Positions 37,275-50,300 of a DNA stretch of 64,000 nucleotides are shown piece after piece (the stretch's first letter is position 1; the number at the start of each line of letters is the position of its first letter). A program made the translations under genes and the position numbers. The notes below the pieces were generated by a model. The model saw only the letters and a list, made by a program, of their open reading frames with translations, was not told the origin of the DNA and ran no database searches. The stretch is taken from positions 103,234 to 167,233 of the forward strand of contig JAPDFW010000121.1 in the NCBI GenBank assembly GCA_028826165.1, given 5' to 3'. Origin of the DNA: Anaeramoeba ignava (lineage: Eukaryota > Metamonada > Anaeramoebidae).

Positions 37275-40200
37275 ATGGAATCTTTAAAAATTGGTTTTAT
37301 TTTTTGGAATTTTCATAATATTAAAAATCAACACATAACTTCCATTTTAACTTCTTCAAATCAAAAATACGTTGTAACTGGATCTAAATCAGGAAGTATT
37401 TGTATTTGGGAAACTGGAAAAAAACCAAAAAACAAAAACAACTTCATTCCCAAAATAGTTCTTCTAGGACATAAATCAGAAATAACATCAATGACAAACA
37501 TTGCTTATACCGTAACACCATCATTTGCTACTGGTAAACAGACTATCTAAATAAATTTACGAAGAAAGGAAAAACAAAATTAAAAAAAATCAATTTGCAA
37601 AAAAAAAATTTTAATTGAAAAAAAAAAATTCATTTCATTTCCAAAAATTAAAAAAAAGTTTCTATCGATGGAACCCTTTGTATTTGGGGTTATAAAGACG
37701 GTATATGCTATTCTTATGTGGAAAATGCCTTTTCTTGTGTTCCAATGATTATGATTTTTGATGAAATTAATAATACTTTAATTGTTGGAGGTGAAAAAAA
37801 TTTAATTGAAATATTTGATTTGGAATCAATGAAAATTATTCAAGGTTTGCAAGGTCAGGGTTGTTGGACTTCTGATTTAGCAATATCATTTAGTGAAAAC
37901 AGCATTTGTAAATTTTATTTCTTTTATTCCAAAGAAAAACTTTTTTTTAAAAAAAAGAATTTTGTTGACTTTATTATAAATTCCAAATTTCAATATAATA
38001 TTTAGTTTCCAATAATATTCTTCTTTCTCTTGGAATGGACGGAACAATTCATTTTTGGAAACTGAATAATTTTAAGCATTTTGCTTATAAAGATTCGCAA
38101 TCTTTATCAACTGATCCACATCTTTTTGAGGCAAAACTCCCAAAAAATGAAATTTATAATTCATTTTCTCTTTCGCCAAATCAAACGCTTATATTAGTCT
38201 TTTCAAATTCTCACTATCACATTTTTGATTCAACAGCAACTAAAGAATTATTTTCAGAAAATATTGAAAATATGTTTCCAAATTCAAAAGGATTTTTTAT
38301 TGACAATTCCCACTTTATGATTTGGTCTTCTTCATCACAAAAAATTGGTATTTTTGAAATGAATTTTACAAGACCCATTCCACAAAAACCTCAAGTAATT
38401 AATCTTATAAATAAAAATACTGTGACAAAAGATCCAAAACAAAGTGAAAATTTAGCAGAACAAAAAATAAATGAATCAATACAAGAATTTGGCGAAAAAA
38501 ATAATTCAAATAATTCAAATACAACAAATACAAATATTACAAATAGTGACCAAAGCGAAAATAAAATATCAAATTTAACAAGCAGTGAAATTGATGATAC
38601 AATCAGATCAATTCGAGAATCTGAACAAGAAACTTATTTGGAAACTTCAACTGATGAAAATCCTTTAGAAAAACCATTTGCAATTTTATCTATCAAGAAA
38701 ACAAATATATTAGATATGAATCAAAATAACCAAAATAACCAATTTGTTATGAATAAGTCAAGACCTTTTATGAATAGCAATAACTTTGGGTTTATTTGTG
38801 GGAATTCTGAAGGAGATATTTATTTTTGGAATAAAAATGAAGTTTTGGATTTTTCAGAAAATTCAATCCAACATCAAGCAATTCCCAAAATTTCATCTTT
38901 GAAAAAAGGATGGAAATCAAAATCAAAATCAAATTCAAAATCAAATAATATAACTTCCAGTTTTGTTTGTATTGGAGCCAATGAAATTGATCCATTTGTA
39001 ATTTATGGATATGAAAACGGAGAAATTTCAATTCACAATATGTTTTCAAAGGAAAAGGAAAAAGAAAAAGACAAAGAAAAAAAATTAATTGGGCATTCCA
39101 AAGAAATTACGGCTTTACTTGTTCCAAAAAGTCAGCCAGATATGTTAGTATCAGCATCAAGAGATTTAACAATTAGAATATGGATCATTTCATTCCAACA
39201 ACAAATTGCAATTTATAAATTGAAAAATCAAGCAGTAACAATTTTGAGTGATGAATTCCTTTTCCAGGATTCAACAAAATGCTTTTATGCAATTAGTGAG
39301 GATCGCACAATTTTTTATATTTATTCTCTTGATGAACAGGTTATGAAGGCAACACTTGAACATCCTTCTCAAATCAACAGAATTTTTTTCAAAAATGATT
39401 TGCCAAATCTTGTTATTGAATGCAAAGAAAAACTCATTTATTTTTGGAACATTTCCACAGGAGAAAATGAATCAATAATTTCAGGTCCTCAAGCAATCAG
39501 CAAAATGAAAAAAATTGAAAAACAATTTTCTCAATTCCACATTTTCGAAATTCAAAAATCAATTGAACAAGAGAAAAGTAAATCTGAAATTTATATTAAT
39601 ACATTCTCATTAAAAAATACATTATTACCATCTTCATATGGATTTGCAGTTGATATATCAAAAATATGTCACAAACTTGAGAACTTTAAATTTAATGATG
39701 AAAATGTAAAAAATTTATTTATTCAAATATAAAATTTATTCAAATATAAAATTTATTTATAAAATTTAGAAAGAAACAAAAACTTTATTCCAATTCCTTT
39801 CTTTCTTGATTCCAAAAGAATACTCTCAAGAATTACTCAAAAAATTGGAGAAATTTGTTGGAATTAGAAATTCAAAATATGCAAATGGCTCATTTTGTGT
39901 TTTTGGAAATTCAGGAACAGTTACAATTTTAACACCCAAAATGCAAAAAAAATTTACAAAATGGAACGTCTCTTCAGTAACAACAGCAATAGTGATTCTA
40001 TCATCTGTTTCTATTGGAAATGTTCTTTTGGGAATTCCAAACCCACATTTGCAAGACATTGGAAGTGAAATTATTGCCAATTATTGCGAAATAATCCCGA
40101 TGAATAACAAAAAATATAAAAATCCATCAATCCATTTTTTATGCCATTTTTGGCGCATTTCAGAAGAAGAAACAAGACAATCTGCAGAAGCAATTATTGG

Positions 40201-41299
40201 TCATTTTTTTGGAAAAGAAAAAAATTTTTCGAACCAAAAAAAAATTTTATCAATGGGGGTTACTAATTCAAAAAAAAATTTTTCAATGGGGGTTATTAAT
40301 TCAAAAAATTATTTTTCAGCTGGTGTTATTCATTCGCATTTTAATCTTTTGATCAGAGATCAAAGACTTGGTTGTTTTTTGATTTTAGCTTATATTGGAT
40401 CTGTTCAACTTCACTTATTAGAAAGATCAATTGCAAAAAGAATAATTTTTATTTTGCTTGATTTTTTAGAACAAAACGATATTCGCGGAATTTTGGCATT
40501 AAGAGTTCTCGGTCGTGGATTCCTAACATGGAAAAGATACTTCCCAGATCCTTCCCAAATCATAAGACACATTATCTTCCTGGCCTCACAAGGCGAAGAT
40601 AAAATACAAAAAGAAGCAAAACGCGCTTTAAATTCAATTGCAAAAGAAAACCCCTTGTTTTTTCTTGAAGCCTTTACAAAGGAATTTACAAGAAAAGAGT
40701 CAACATGGAGTTACAAATACTTATTGTTGGCACTAATAGCAAACGCTATTAAAGGCGATGTTTCCATTATTTTTCTTCCTCATCTTTTTGAGTTGATCAA
40801 ATTATTTGTGCTTTTTTTCTTCTCTCTTGAAAAAGAAAACATAAAAAATTTCCCGCAAAACCCAACTAAAGAATTCTCACAAATCATGACTCAATTTCCA
40901 ATGGCGGATTATAATTACGATGTATTTTTGGTTTGTCTGGGAAACCAAATGGGCAAAATTGTGACTTTTGATTTGAACCAAAAAATTATCCCAATTTTCG
41001 AGGCTCATTCTCAAGCAATTTCAGCATTAAAACTAAATCCAAAAGGAACAATGCTTGCATCCTTTAGTTATTCAGAAAATACTCTAAAAATTTGGACACT
41101 TAGGTTTTCCAGTTTCCGTTCTCAAAGAGTGAAAGCAAAGTGTAAAAAAACAATAAAAGTGGATCGAAACTTAATTAAAATTGAAGATGGTGAACTTGAA
41201 TCAATTAGTGTTTTTTGGAATGTTTCTTTGGATTGGGATTCTCATAATTCTGTTAATTTATTGTGGAAACATAAATCGGTTTTAAATGTTCGAATTTAA
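37275..41299 (+). CDS. WD40 protein of the WDR7 / rabconnectin-3 beta type
   Basis: Four exons, 37275-37533, 37659-37907, 38006-39705 and 39770-41299, all junctions in frame, 1,245 aa. The first ~560 residues hold WD repeats (TGSKSGSICIWE, VSIDGTLCIWG, LGMDGTIHFWKL, SASRDLTIRIW) with an Asn/Ser-rich loop at about 280-370. The C-terminal part is helical and matches the WDR7 pattern: IRGILALRVLGRGFLTWKRY, KEAKRALNSIAKENPLFFLE, then a last repeat pair HSQAISALKLNPKGTMLASF ... NTLKIWTLRF. Rabconnectin-3 beta works with the alpha subunit (DMXL) as an assembly factor of the proton-pumping V-ATPase on endosomes and vesicles. Length is somewhat below the animal protein (about 1,490 aa). Confidence 0.8.
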
Positions 41300-41622
41300 A
41301 TCAATCAACCAATCAATCAATCAATTAATAAAAAGAAAGAAAAAAAAATTTTTTATTCCACTTTTTATTTATTATTATTTTTATTCCACTTTTTATTATT
41401 ATTATTTTTATTATTATTTATTATTTTTATTCCACTTTTTATTATTATTTATTATTTTTATTCCACTTTTTATTTTTATTTTTATTCCACTTTTATTTTT
41501 ATTTTTATTATTCTTATTTTTAACGGTTATTTCAAAACAAACAAAAAACGTTAAAAAATTAATTTTTCATTTTTTTTTCATTTTTTTTCATTTTTTTTTT
41601 AAATAATAATAAAAATAAAAAT
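41300..41622. other. T-rich gap with TTATTCCACTTTTTA repeats
   Basis: Contains five copies of TTATTCCACTTTTTATT among TTATTA runs (41350-41500), then three CATTTTTTTT units (41570-41600) before the primase start. The open frame of Phe/Tyr/Leu across it is low-complexity and not a gene. Confidence 0.75.
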
Positions 41623-44192
41623 ATGATTGAATTTAATCAAAATCTTAAAAAACCAAGAACTGAAGAAGAAATTCAAAAAGAAAATCAAGATAAAACTCAA
41701 AATTTAAAAATTTATTATGGTATTTTATTTTTAAAATTAAAAAATTAAAAATTAATAAAAAAATTAATAAAAAAATAAAGATTATTTCTTTCCTTTTCAA
41801 CAAATTTTTGAATGGCTTTCTTATGGAAATTGTAAATAATAATAAATTTTAAAAAATTAAAAAAATTAAAAAAATTAAAAAAATAATAATAAAAATAATA
41901 AAAAGTGGATTTTTTTCATTTCAGAGAATTTTCATTTCTTTCTTCTAATATAATTAGAAGATTTGTTTCATTTGAAAATGTAACAGAATTTCAAAGATAT
42001 GTTTCAATGAATATTCCCCAAAAAATTGATTATGGAGCAATTTATAATTATCCAGTAAAAAAAAATAAATAATTTCAAATTAAAAAATAAATTTCGAAAA
42101 ATTCAATTCGTTTCAAAAAATCCAAAACCAATAGCCAAATAAAAGGAATGAAATCACTGAATTTCAACCCAAGAAAAAAGAGTTAATTTTTGATATTGAT
42201 ATTACTGATTATGACGATTGTAGAACTTGTTGTTCTGGAACTAATATTTGTAACAAATGCTGGATCTTTTTAGTTGTTGCAATAAAAACTCTCGAATATA
42301 TTTTAAGAAATCAATTTGCTTTTCGCAATATTCTTTGGGTTTTTAGTGGAAGAAGAGGTGTTCATTGTTGGGTTTGTGATAAAACTGTTCTTGATTCTTC
42401 AGATTCTCTTCGCAAAAATATTGTTAATTTTATTTTTTTTGAGAATGATGAAAAAAAACCTTTGACTCCAAATCAACTGTATTTAATAACAATTAATCTA
42501 AATCAAAAATTAAATTGAAAATTAAAATTAAAATGAAAATCAAAATCTAAATCAAAATCAAAATCTAAATATAAATATAAATATAAATCAAAATATAAAT
42601 ATAAATCTAAATCAAAATCAAAATTAAAATTAAAATCAAAACCAAAATCAAAATCTAAATCAAAATCAAAATTAAAATCAAAATCAAAATCAAAATCAAA
42701 ATCAAAATCAAAAATCAAAATCAAAATCAAAATCAAAATCTAAATCAAAATCAAAATCAAAATCAAAATCAAATTTAAAATGAAAATCAAAATCAAAATC
42801 AAAATCAAAATCAAAATCAAAATCAAAATCAAAATCAAAATCAAAATCTAAATTAAAATCAAAATCAAAATCAAAATAAAAAATCAAAATCAAAATCAAA
42901 ATTAAAATTAAAATTAAAATAAAAATTAAAATAAAAATCAAAATCAAAATCAAAATTAAAATCAAAATCTAAATCAAAATCAAAATCTAAATATAAATAT
43001 AAATATAAATCAAAATCTAATTATAAATCAAAATCAAAATCAAAATCAAAATCTAAATCAAAATTAAAATCAAAATCAAAATCAAAATCAAAATCAAAAT
43101 CAAAATCAAAATCAAAATCAAAATCAAAATTAAAATTAAAATCAAAATCAAAAATCAAAATCAAAATCAAAATCAAAATCAAAATTAAAATCAAAATCAA
43201 AATCTAAATCTAAATCTAAATTAAAATCAAAATCAAAATCAAAATCAAAATTAAAATTAAAATTAAAATTAAAATCAAAATTAAAATCAAAATCAAAAAC
43301 AAAAATTAAAATCAAATTTAAAATGAAAATCAAAATTAAAATTAAAATCAAAATCAAAATCAAAATCAAAATAAAAATCAAAATCAAAATCAAAATCAAA
43401 ATCAAAATCAAAATCTAAATCTAAATCTAAATCAAAATTTAAAATTAAAATCAAAATAAATCAAAATCAAAATCAAAATCAAAATCAAAATCAAAATCTA
43501 AATTAAAATCAAAATTAAAATCTAAATTAAAATCAAAATCAATCAAAATCAAAATCAAAATCTAAATTTAAAATCAAAATCAAAATTAAAATCAAAATCT
43601 AAATATAAATCAAAATCAAAATCAAAATCAAAATCAAAATTAAAATAAAAATCAAAATCAAAATCAAATTCAAATTGAAAATCAAAATTAAAATAGGGAA
43701 ATTTATAATGAAATTCTTGAACCATATTTCAAAAAAGTAATTGAAACACAAGAGTTATTTGAAAAACCAGAAAATTGGCAAAAAGTATTAAAATTTGTTA
43801 AAGAAGAAGAAATTCAGAAAAAAATAGAAAAAGATTTTGAACAATTACCAGATTCAAAATCAAGATACGAATATTTACAAACAATGGATTATTCAAAAAT
43901 TTTACCACAAATTATATTTGGAGTAATTTATCCAAGACTTGATATTAATGTGAGCAAAACAATGAATCATTTATTGAAAAGTCCTTTTTGTATTCATCCT
44001 TCAACTCAACAAGTTTGTGTTCCTATTGATCCTCAAAAATGTGAAGATTTTGATCTTAAACTTGTTCCTCAATTAAATAATTTAGTTGATGAATTTAATG
44101 AAAAAGGAATTAATTCAATTCCTCAATCAAAATTTTTAAATTATTATATCAAAAAATTATTTATTCAAGATTTTTTGGATAAATTAAAATGA
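41623..44192 (+). CDS. PRIM1: DNA primase catalytic (small) subunit
   Basis: Five exons, 41623-41719, 41781-41831, 41906-42054, 42135-42478 and 43697-44192, all in frame, 378 aa (human about 420). Motifs in order: YYDYFFPFQQIFEWLSYGN, REFSF, then ELIFDIDITDYDDCRTCC with the catalytic Asp pair, the zinc-binding set CC..C..CW, LWVFSGRRGVHCWVCD, YPRLDINVSK and NHLLKSPFCIHPSTQQVCV. It makes the short RNA primers for DNA polymerase alpha. The acceptor of exon 3 (41904-41905) was chosen over a nearer CAG because only it keeps the frame. Exon 4 ends at a donor inside CAACT|GTATTT and resumes at 43697 as LEIYNEILEPYF. The 1.2-kb last intron is hexamer repeat. Confidence 0.93.
42490..43690. repeat. 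Intronic hexamer array (AAAATC)n in the primase gene
   Basis: About 1.2 kb of AAAATC with AAAATT, AAATCT and AAATAT units, filling intron 4 (42479-43696). A-rich on the sense strand. Blocks near 42700-42960 and 42980-43210 look like larger-scale duplicates. Confidence 0.95.
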
Positions 44193-44387
44193 AAAATTAA
44201 AATTAAATAAAAATCAATTCAATTCAATTCAATTCAATTCAATTCAGACATTTTTATTTTTTAATTAATTAAAAGATCCACTTTTTTTATTTATTAATTT
44301 TTAAATTAAAAAGGAAATTATTTTTTTTTTTCATTTTTTCATTTTTCTTTTTTAAATTTTAAATTTTTTTTATAAAAAAAAAAGTTA
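44193..44387. other. Intergenic spacer with CAATT run
   Basis: Holds a (CAATT)n pentamer run at 44216-44246 and a T-tract/CATTTTTT leader at 44321-44350 before the next gene. Nothing else recognised. Confidence 0.6.
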
Positions 44388-47300
44388 ATGGATAAAAATA
44401 ATCAAAAAAGGAAAAAAAAGAATAACAAAAAAAAACAACAACAACAACAACAACAACAAGAAAAACAAGAAAAACATGAAAAAAATGTGAATAAAAAGAA
44501 TAAGGATAAAAATAGAAAGAATAATCAAAATGAACAAGAAAAAAATAAGGATAAAAATAAAAAGGATAAAAAGAATAATCAAAATGAACAAGAAAAGAAT
44601 AAGGATAAAAAGGATAAGAAGAATAATCAAAATGAACAAGAAAAACATGTGAATAAAAAGAATGAAAAGAAAAAGGATAAAAAGAATAAGAATAAAAAGA
44701 ATGAAAAGGATAAAAAGGATAAAAAGGATAAAAAGGATAAAAAGGATAAAAAGGATAAAAATAAAAAGGATAAAAATAATAATCAAAATGAAAAAGAAAA
44801 GGATAAAAATAAAAAGAATGAAAAGAATGAAAATAAAAAGAATGAAAAGAATAATCAAAATGAACAAGAAAAGAAAAAGGATAAAAAGAATAAGGATAAA
44901 AATAAAAAGGATAAAAATAATAATCAAAATGAACAAGAAAAGAAAAAGGATAAAAAGAATAAGGATAAAAATAAAAAGAATAATCAAAATCAAATTCAAA
45001 ATCAAAATCAAAATCAAATTCAAATTCAAAATGAAAATCAAATTCAAAATCAAAATCAAATTCAAATTCAAAATCAAAATCAAAATCAAAATGAAAACCA
45101 AAATGAAAATCAAAATCTAAATCAAAATGAAAATGAAAATCAAAATCAAAATCAAAATCAAAATCAAAATGAAAATGAAAATGAAAATGAAAATCAAAAT
45201 CTAAATTCAAAACAACAAAAACAAGAACAAAAAAAAAAAACAAAACAAAAACAAGAATTAATCCAAAAGATCCAAAAAATAGAAGAAGAAACTAAAACAA
45301 TAATCGAAAAAATCAAATCATATCAGAATGATCCTAAATATAAAATATCTATAAACGAGTTCAAAGAACAAAAACAACTGAAAATCAAAACAATCGAAAA
45401 TTTAAATACAATATACAAAGATGCAAAAAAATTGCTCAAAGATTACAAAAATATACATATGGACTTGAGCGGAGAACAAGGAGAAAATGATAATTCACCT
45501 TCTGATCCACTTTCCAAAAAAATACCAAATTTATATCGAATTATAACAGTGATAAAGGATTTATTTGAAGCAACATCTATTGATAAATGTGTTATTGAAA
45601 AAGGTCAAATTCATCGTCTTTTTACAAACGAAAAAATGGAAAGACTTAAAGATGAGAAAATGACAATAATTCAATTTGATGAATTAAATAAGAAAAAATT
45701 CCATCCTATCGGTGTTTATGGAACAAAAGAAGCAGTATTACAATTTCTTGGGAAATTATCACCGAAATTTTATGGAGATTTAAAGGAATTTACGCCAAAG
45801 ATGGAACCAGGATTATATTTGTGGATTAACAAAAAAACAAAATCCAAACGCTTTGAAAATATCATATTTTTATGGCCAGGTCATTTTGAAATATTTGCTT
45901 CTAATCAAAGAAGTTCTATTATTACACTTTTATTGAGATTTTTATATGAGCTTTGTGATGAAGTTGTGCTATTTTATGATGAAAAAGAGCAATTCCCAAG
46001 TAATTTGATTAGCAATGAAAATATATTCTATGAAAAACAAAAAAGATTCAACAAACATTTTCCTTGTATGATTGATTTCAAACCTGTATTAAGTTCACAA
46101 GGAGATGAATTTCGAATTACAAAAGGATTTTCAACCCGAAATTCAATCCCTTTAAATTCACCATTTTTCGATAGTAATGCCCAGCTTTTGTTTACTAAGG
46201 GATGGCTGAAAAAAGAATTTCTTTTCAGAACACAAACAGAATTTGGACTGAATACCATCGAAAGCTCTAAAACAATCAATCAAGATTCTAGTCAATTTTT
46301 GAAGGTTTTCGAGAAGAAACAAGTATTATTCGATCAACTGAATGATAATGATTTAATTAACTTTATTAAAATTTTGAGGAAATGGAGAAACGAAATGAAA
46401 AAAAACACTCCTAAGAATTTGATTCATAAAATCGTTTCCATCCCAGAAATTTCCAATATAAAAGCAAAAGAAAAAATCGATTTGAAAATTATTAGAAAGA
46501 AAATGAGAGATGTTTTCAAAGATGAAAATCAAGATGCAAATGTAATTTGGAATATCACCAAATTTATTTCTGTAAGAAAAAATTACTTTTCCTCTTACTC
46601 TATTGAGATTCATTACAAGGAAAAGAGATTAATTGAAGGAATGATTGAATATCAAACTTACAGAATAATCATTCCAACTCAATCAATGGAAAAATTAGGG
46701 ACATATGCCGATACCCCTGATTCAGATAAAAGCATTGCAAAAATTCCAATGAATCTTCTTTTATCCAAAAAATGGATTGATTCAAAAATTGATCAAAATC
46801 TTGTTTTCCTTTATATTTTCCAAAAAGGAGATGCAATTAAAGCAACAGAAACCCAAGTTGATCATGAAATTTTCACAAGAATTTATCATCTTGATCCATC
46901 AAAACCTTACACTGATACAAATCAACCATTAACTAATATAATTCCTGGGAAAATTCCATTCATTTCATTTGACGAAACTAGTTCAATTCTTGCTTTATAT
47001 CAAATCATTGGAAGAAAAGGAAAAAATAGAAATAACAATAACAATAACAATAACAATAACAATAATAATAATAACAACAACAAATTTTCCCATAACTTAA
47101 ACATTTTCCAATACGACCAAGACACAAAAACATTAACTGAAATTTATACAAAAGAACTAACACAACTTTGGTCAGAAGCAAATGAAACAGGACAGCCAAT
47201 TCTTCAACAACTTCATGTTGTTCCCAATAAAAGAGATATCTTGTTACTTCGTAAAAATAAACTTTTGTTATTCCATCTTTCAGATCTTTCCATTGATCGT

Positions 47301-50300
47301 GAAAACCTCGATTTATCCAATTTGGGTTATAAAGAAGGAACACTGAATATTATGTTTACGACACACCCTTTCCTTCTATTATTATATTACAATTCTTTAG
47401 AAAATCAATGGATTCTTCAAATAATCACAATATCAACTGAATTTGAAACAAATACAAGAATCTTCCAGAATATCAAAACAATGAAACTTCCAGATTCTAA
47501 CATCTCTGATAAAACACAATTCTCAATATTTCAATTACAAGGACTAAATTTTATTGTTGGATTTGATAGCGAGAACAAGAAGCAACACATAATCTGTTAC
47601 AGAATAATCATTAAAACAAAACAAGGAACAATTACAACAAAATCATCAATTAGATTTTTCGAAAAGAACCCAAATATTGAGGCTATTCCTTACTCTTTAA
47701 ACTCTTTACTCGATTACTGGTATTTCATTTTCGACAAATTTCCGACTTATTCCAAATATTCATTGCCTCAAAGAGAATCAACACTAAATATTGTACTTTC
47801 CGATAATACAATTTTGAAAGAACCCGAGAAAATTATAAACTATTTGCGAAGTATATTTAGCGAAGATATAAAGAAGCCAATTAGTAAAATCAAAATTAAT
47901 TTTGAGGTTTCCACTTTAACTAAATTCAGTAAATCCAAGATTTTTAATTCAGATAATTTATGGCCTTTCGGAGATTGGCTTCAGAAATTGATTTGTTTGA
48001 TTCCTTTACAAATTGCAAGGTTTTATTATGAAGATTTTCTTCCATTAGCTGATGGAGCTCAGTTTGATTGGCTAAGTGATCTTTCCAAAGCAGAAAAAGT
48101 GGAAGAAAATATATTTGCGATGAGAGCATATGAATTAGCAGAACAAATTAGATTTGGATTATATGAATCGATATTTAATTTCTATCAAGTACCTGTTATA
48201 GTGATATCATGTAGTGGAAATCAATCAAGTGGGAAAAGTACTTTTCTGAATCATTTAGCTGGGTAAAAATCAATATTCCAAAAATATTCCAAAAATATTC
48301 AAATTATTAATTAAATTAATAATATTTAAATTAATTAAATTAAATTAATTAAATTATTAATATTTAAATTAAATTAATTAAATTAATAATATTTAAATTA
48401 TTAATTAAATTATTTAAATTAAATTAATTAAATTAATATTTAAATTATTAATATTCAAATTAATAATATTCAAATTAATAATATTCAAATTAATAATATT
48501 CAAATTATTAATATTCAAATTAATAATATTCAAATTAATATTCAAATTATTAATATTCAAATTAATATTCAAAGTTCATTCTTCGATGTTGCTGGTGGAA
48601 GATGTACTGATGGCGTTTGGATGACTGTTAGATACTCTCCGGAAGAAAAAAAATTATTCACATTTTTAGATTTTGAAGGATTGGGAAGTTTTGAAAAAAC
48701 ACAACAACAAGACATGATGTCAGCATTATTTGGAGCAGCAGTTAGTAATCTAATGATTTTAAGAACAACAATGCAATTTGATAGATATACAAGAACAATG
48801 CTAGAAAATTGGGCAGCAGGAGCAAGACATCTTAAATTTGAAGAAAGTAAATTTTTGTTTGGAGGAAGACTGCTGTTTAATCCAAGAGATTGCCAATTGA
48901 GTCAACTTGAATCTGTCGGGAATTCTTTTGGACAAAAATGTTCAGAAACAATTTTGAAATATAATGATAATTTAAGAAAAGGAAAAAGAAAACAATCCGA
49001 AAAAGAAGAAAAATTATTATTATCAATGTTTAAAAGATTATCAACAATCCCATTTCCAACATTCCCTTCAGATGAATATTTCAAATATATTGATTATGTT
49101 ATTCCGCAAGCAACAAAACCAAGATTTGAAACTGGAACAATTTTTTTGACTCATGTCAAACAATTTTTAACCCAACTATCAATCAAAGATTTTGGATCCA
49201 TTGATAAAGCATATCAAGAAAAAGCAAAGAATTATATAAAAGCCATTCTGGATGATGTAATTCATGGAGGAGGATTTTCTCCTTTTGAAATGGAAAAAAT
49301 TGATCCACAAAATTTGAAGAAATGGAAAGAACAAATGCAAAAACCAAGAATTTCTTTACAAAAATACAATGCGGTTGTTGAAGAAGAAACTTCACTTTTG
49401 TTTACATTTAAACTTTCGAAAAAGGAAAGCAAACTATTTCAAGAGAATCAAGTGAAGAATAACAACAAAAAGGATGATTCCAAAGTTGTTAGTAATGAAA
49501 AACGAGAATGGACAATCCAAATTTTAAATTATGAAGATTCGGGATTATTATTTGGACCAATAAGAGGGATGAAAATTGATAAAGAATCAGAAGATGAATT
49601 CATGAACTCTTTGGTTCTGATCCAAAAGGATTTTTTTGAGCAGAATATTCTGCCAAGAAAAGAAGGATATTATGAGATTTGGCACAAAATTTTCCAATCT
49701 TTCCTCAAAGCACTTATTAAACGAAGAACAAAAAAAGCAATAAAATGGATTGAGTCTTGGAAGAAAGAATTCGAGGAGGGATTCCAAGGAATAGGAAAAG
49801 GAGAGTTTGAAACAATTGAAAGAGAGATTAAGGAGAAGTGCAAAACACTGAAAAATCAATGGATATTATGTCCAATTCGATGCGATAAGTGTTTTTTCAA
49901 GTGTTTGCATCTTAAAGAACATTCCAAAAAAACACCCCATGATTGTTTCAATGGAACCCACCAGTGCCAACATAATTGTGAATACTGCGAAAAAGAAAAC
50001 ATCATTACCAAGTGCATATTTCAATTAGGACATCATGGAAAGCATATTTGCAATAAACCGCACACTTGTGGAAAAACTTGTTCATTATCCAAATTTACAA
50101 ATTGCCAGCAAATATGCTGTTTGGACCAAGGACACACAGGACCTTGCATGTGCAATATTGGAGAGAATAACCATCTTTGTGGAAAGCCTTGCTCAGTTAG
50201 TTTTGAATCAATCATTAATGAAAATGGAGACAAACAAAAAATTACTTGCCAAGAAAAATGCACTTTACCTTATAATCACAAAAAGCCTTGCGATTGCCAA

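Noticed and set aside
44359-45243. 294-aa minus-strand frame rich in Phe/Tyr/Asp
   Set aside because: Antisense of the Lys/Asn-rich start of the giant GTPase gene.
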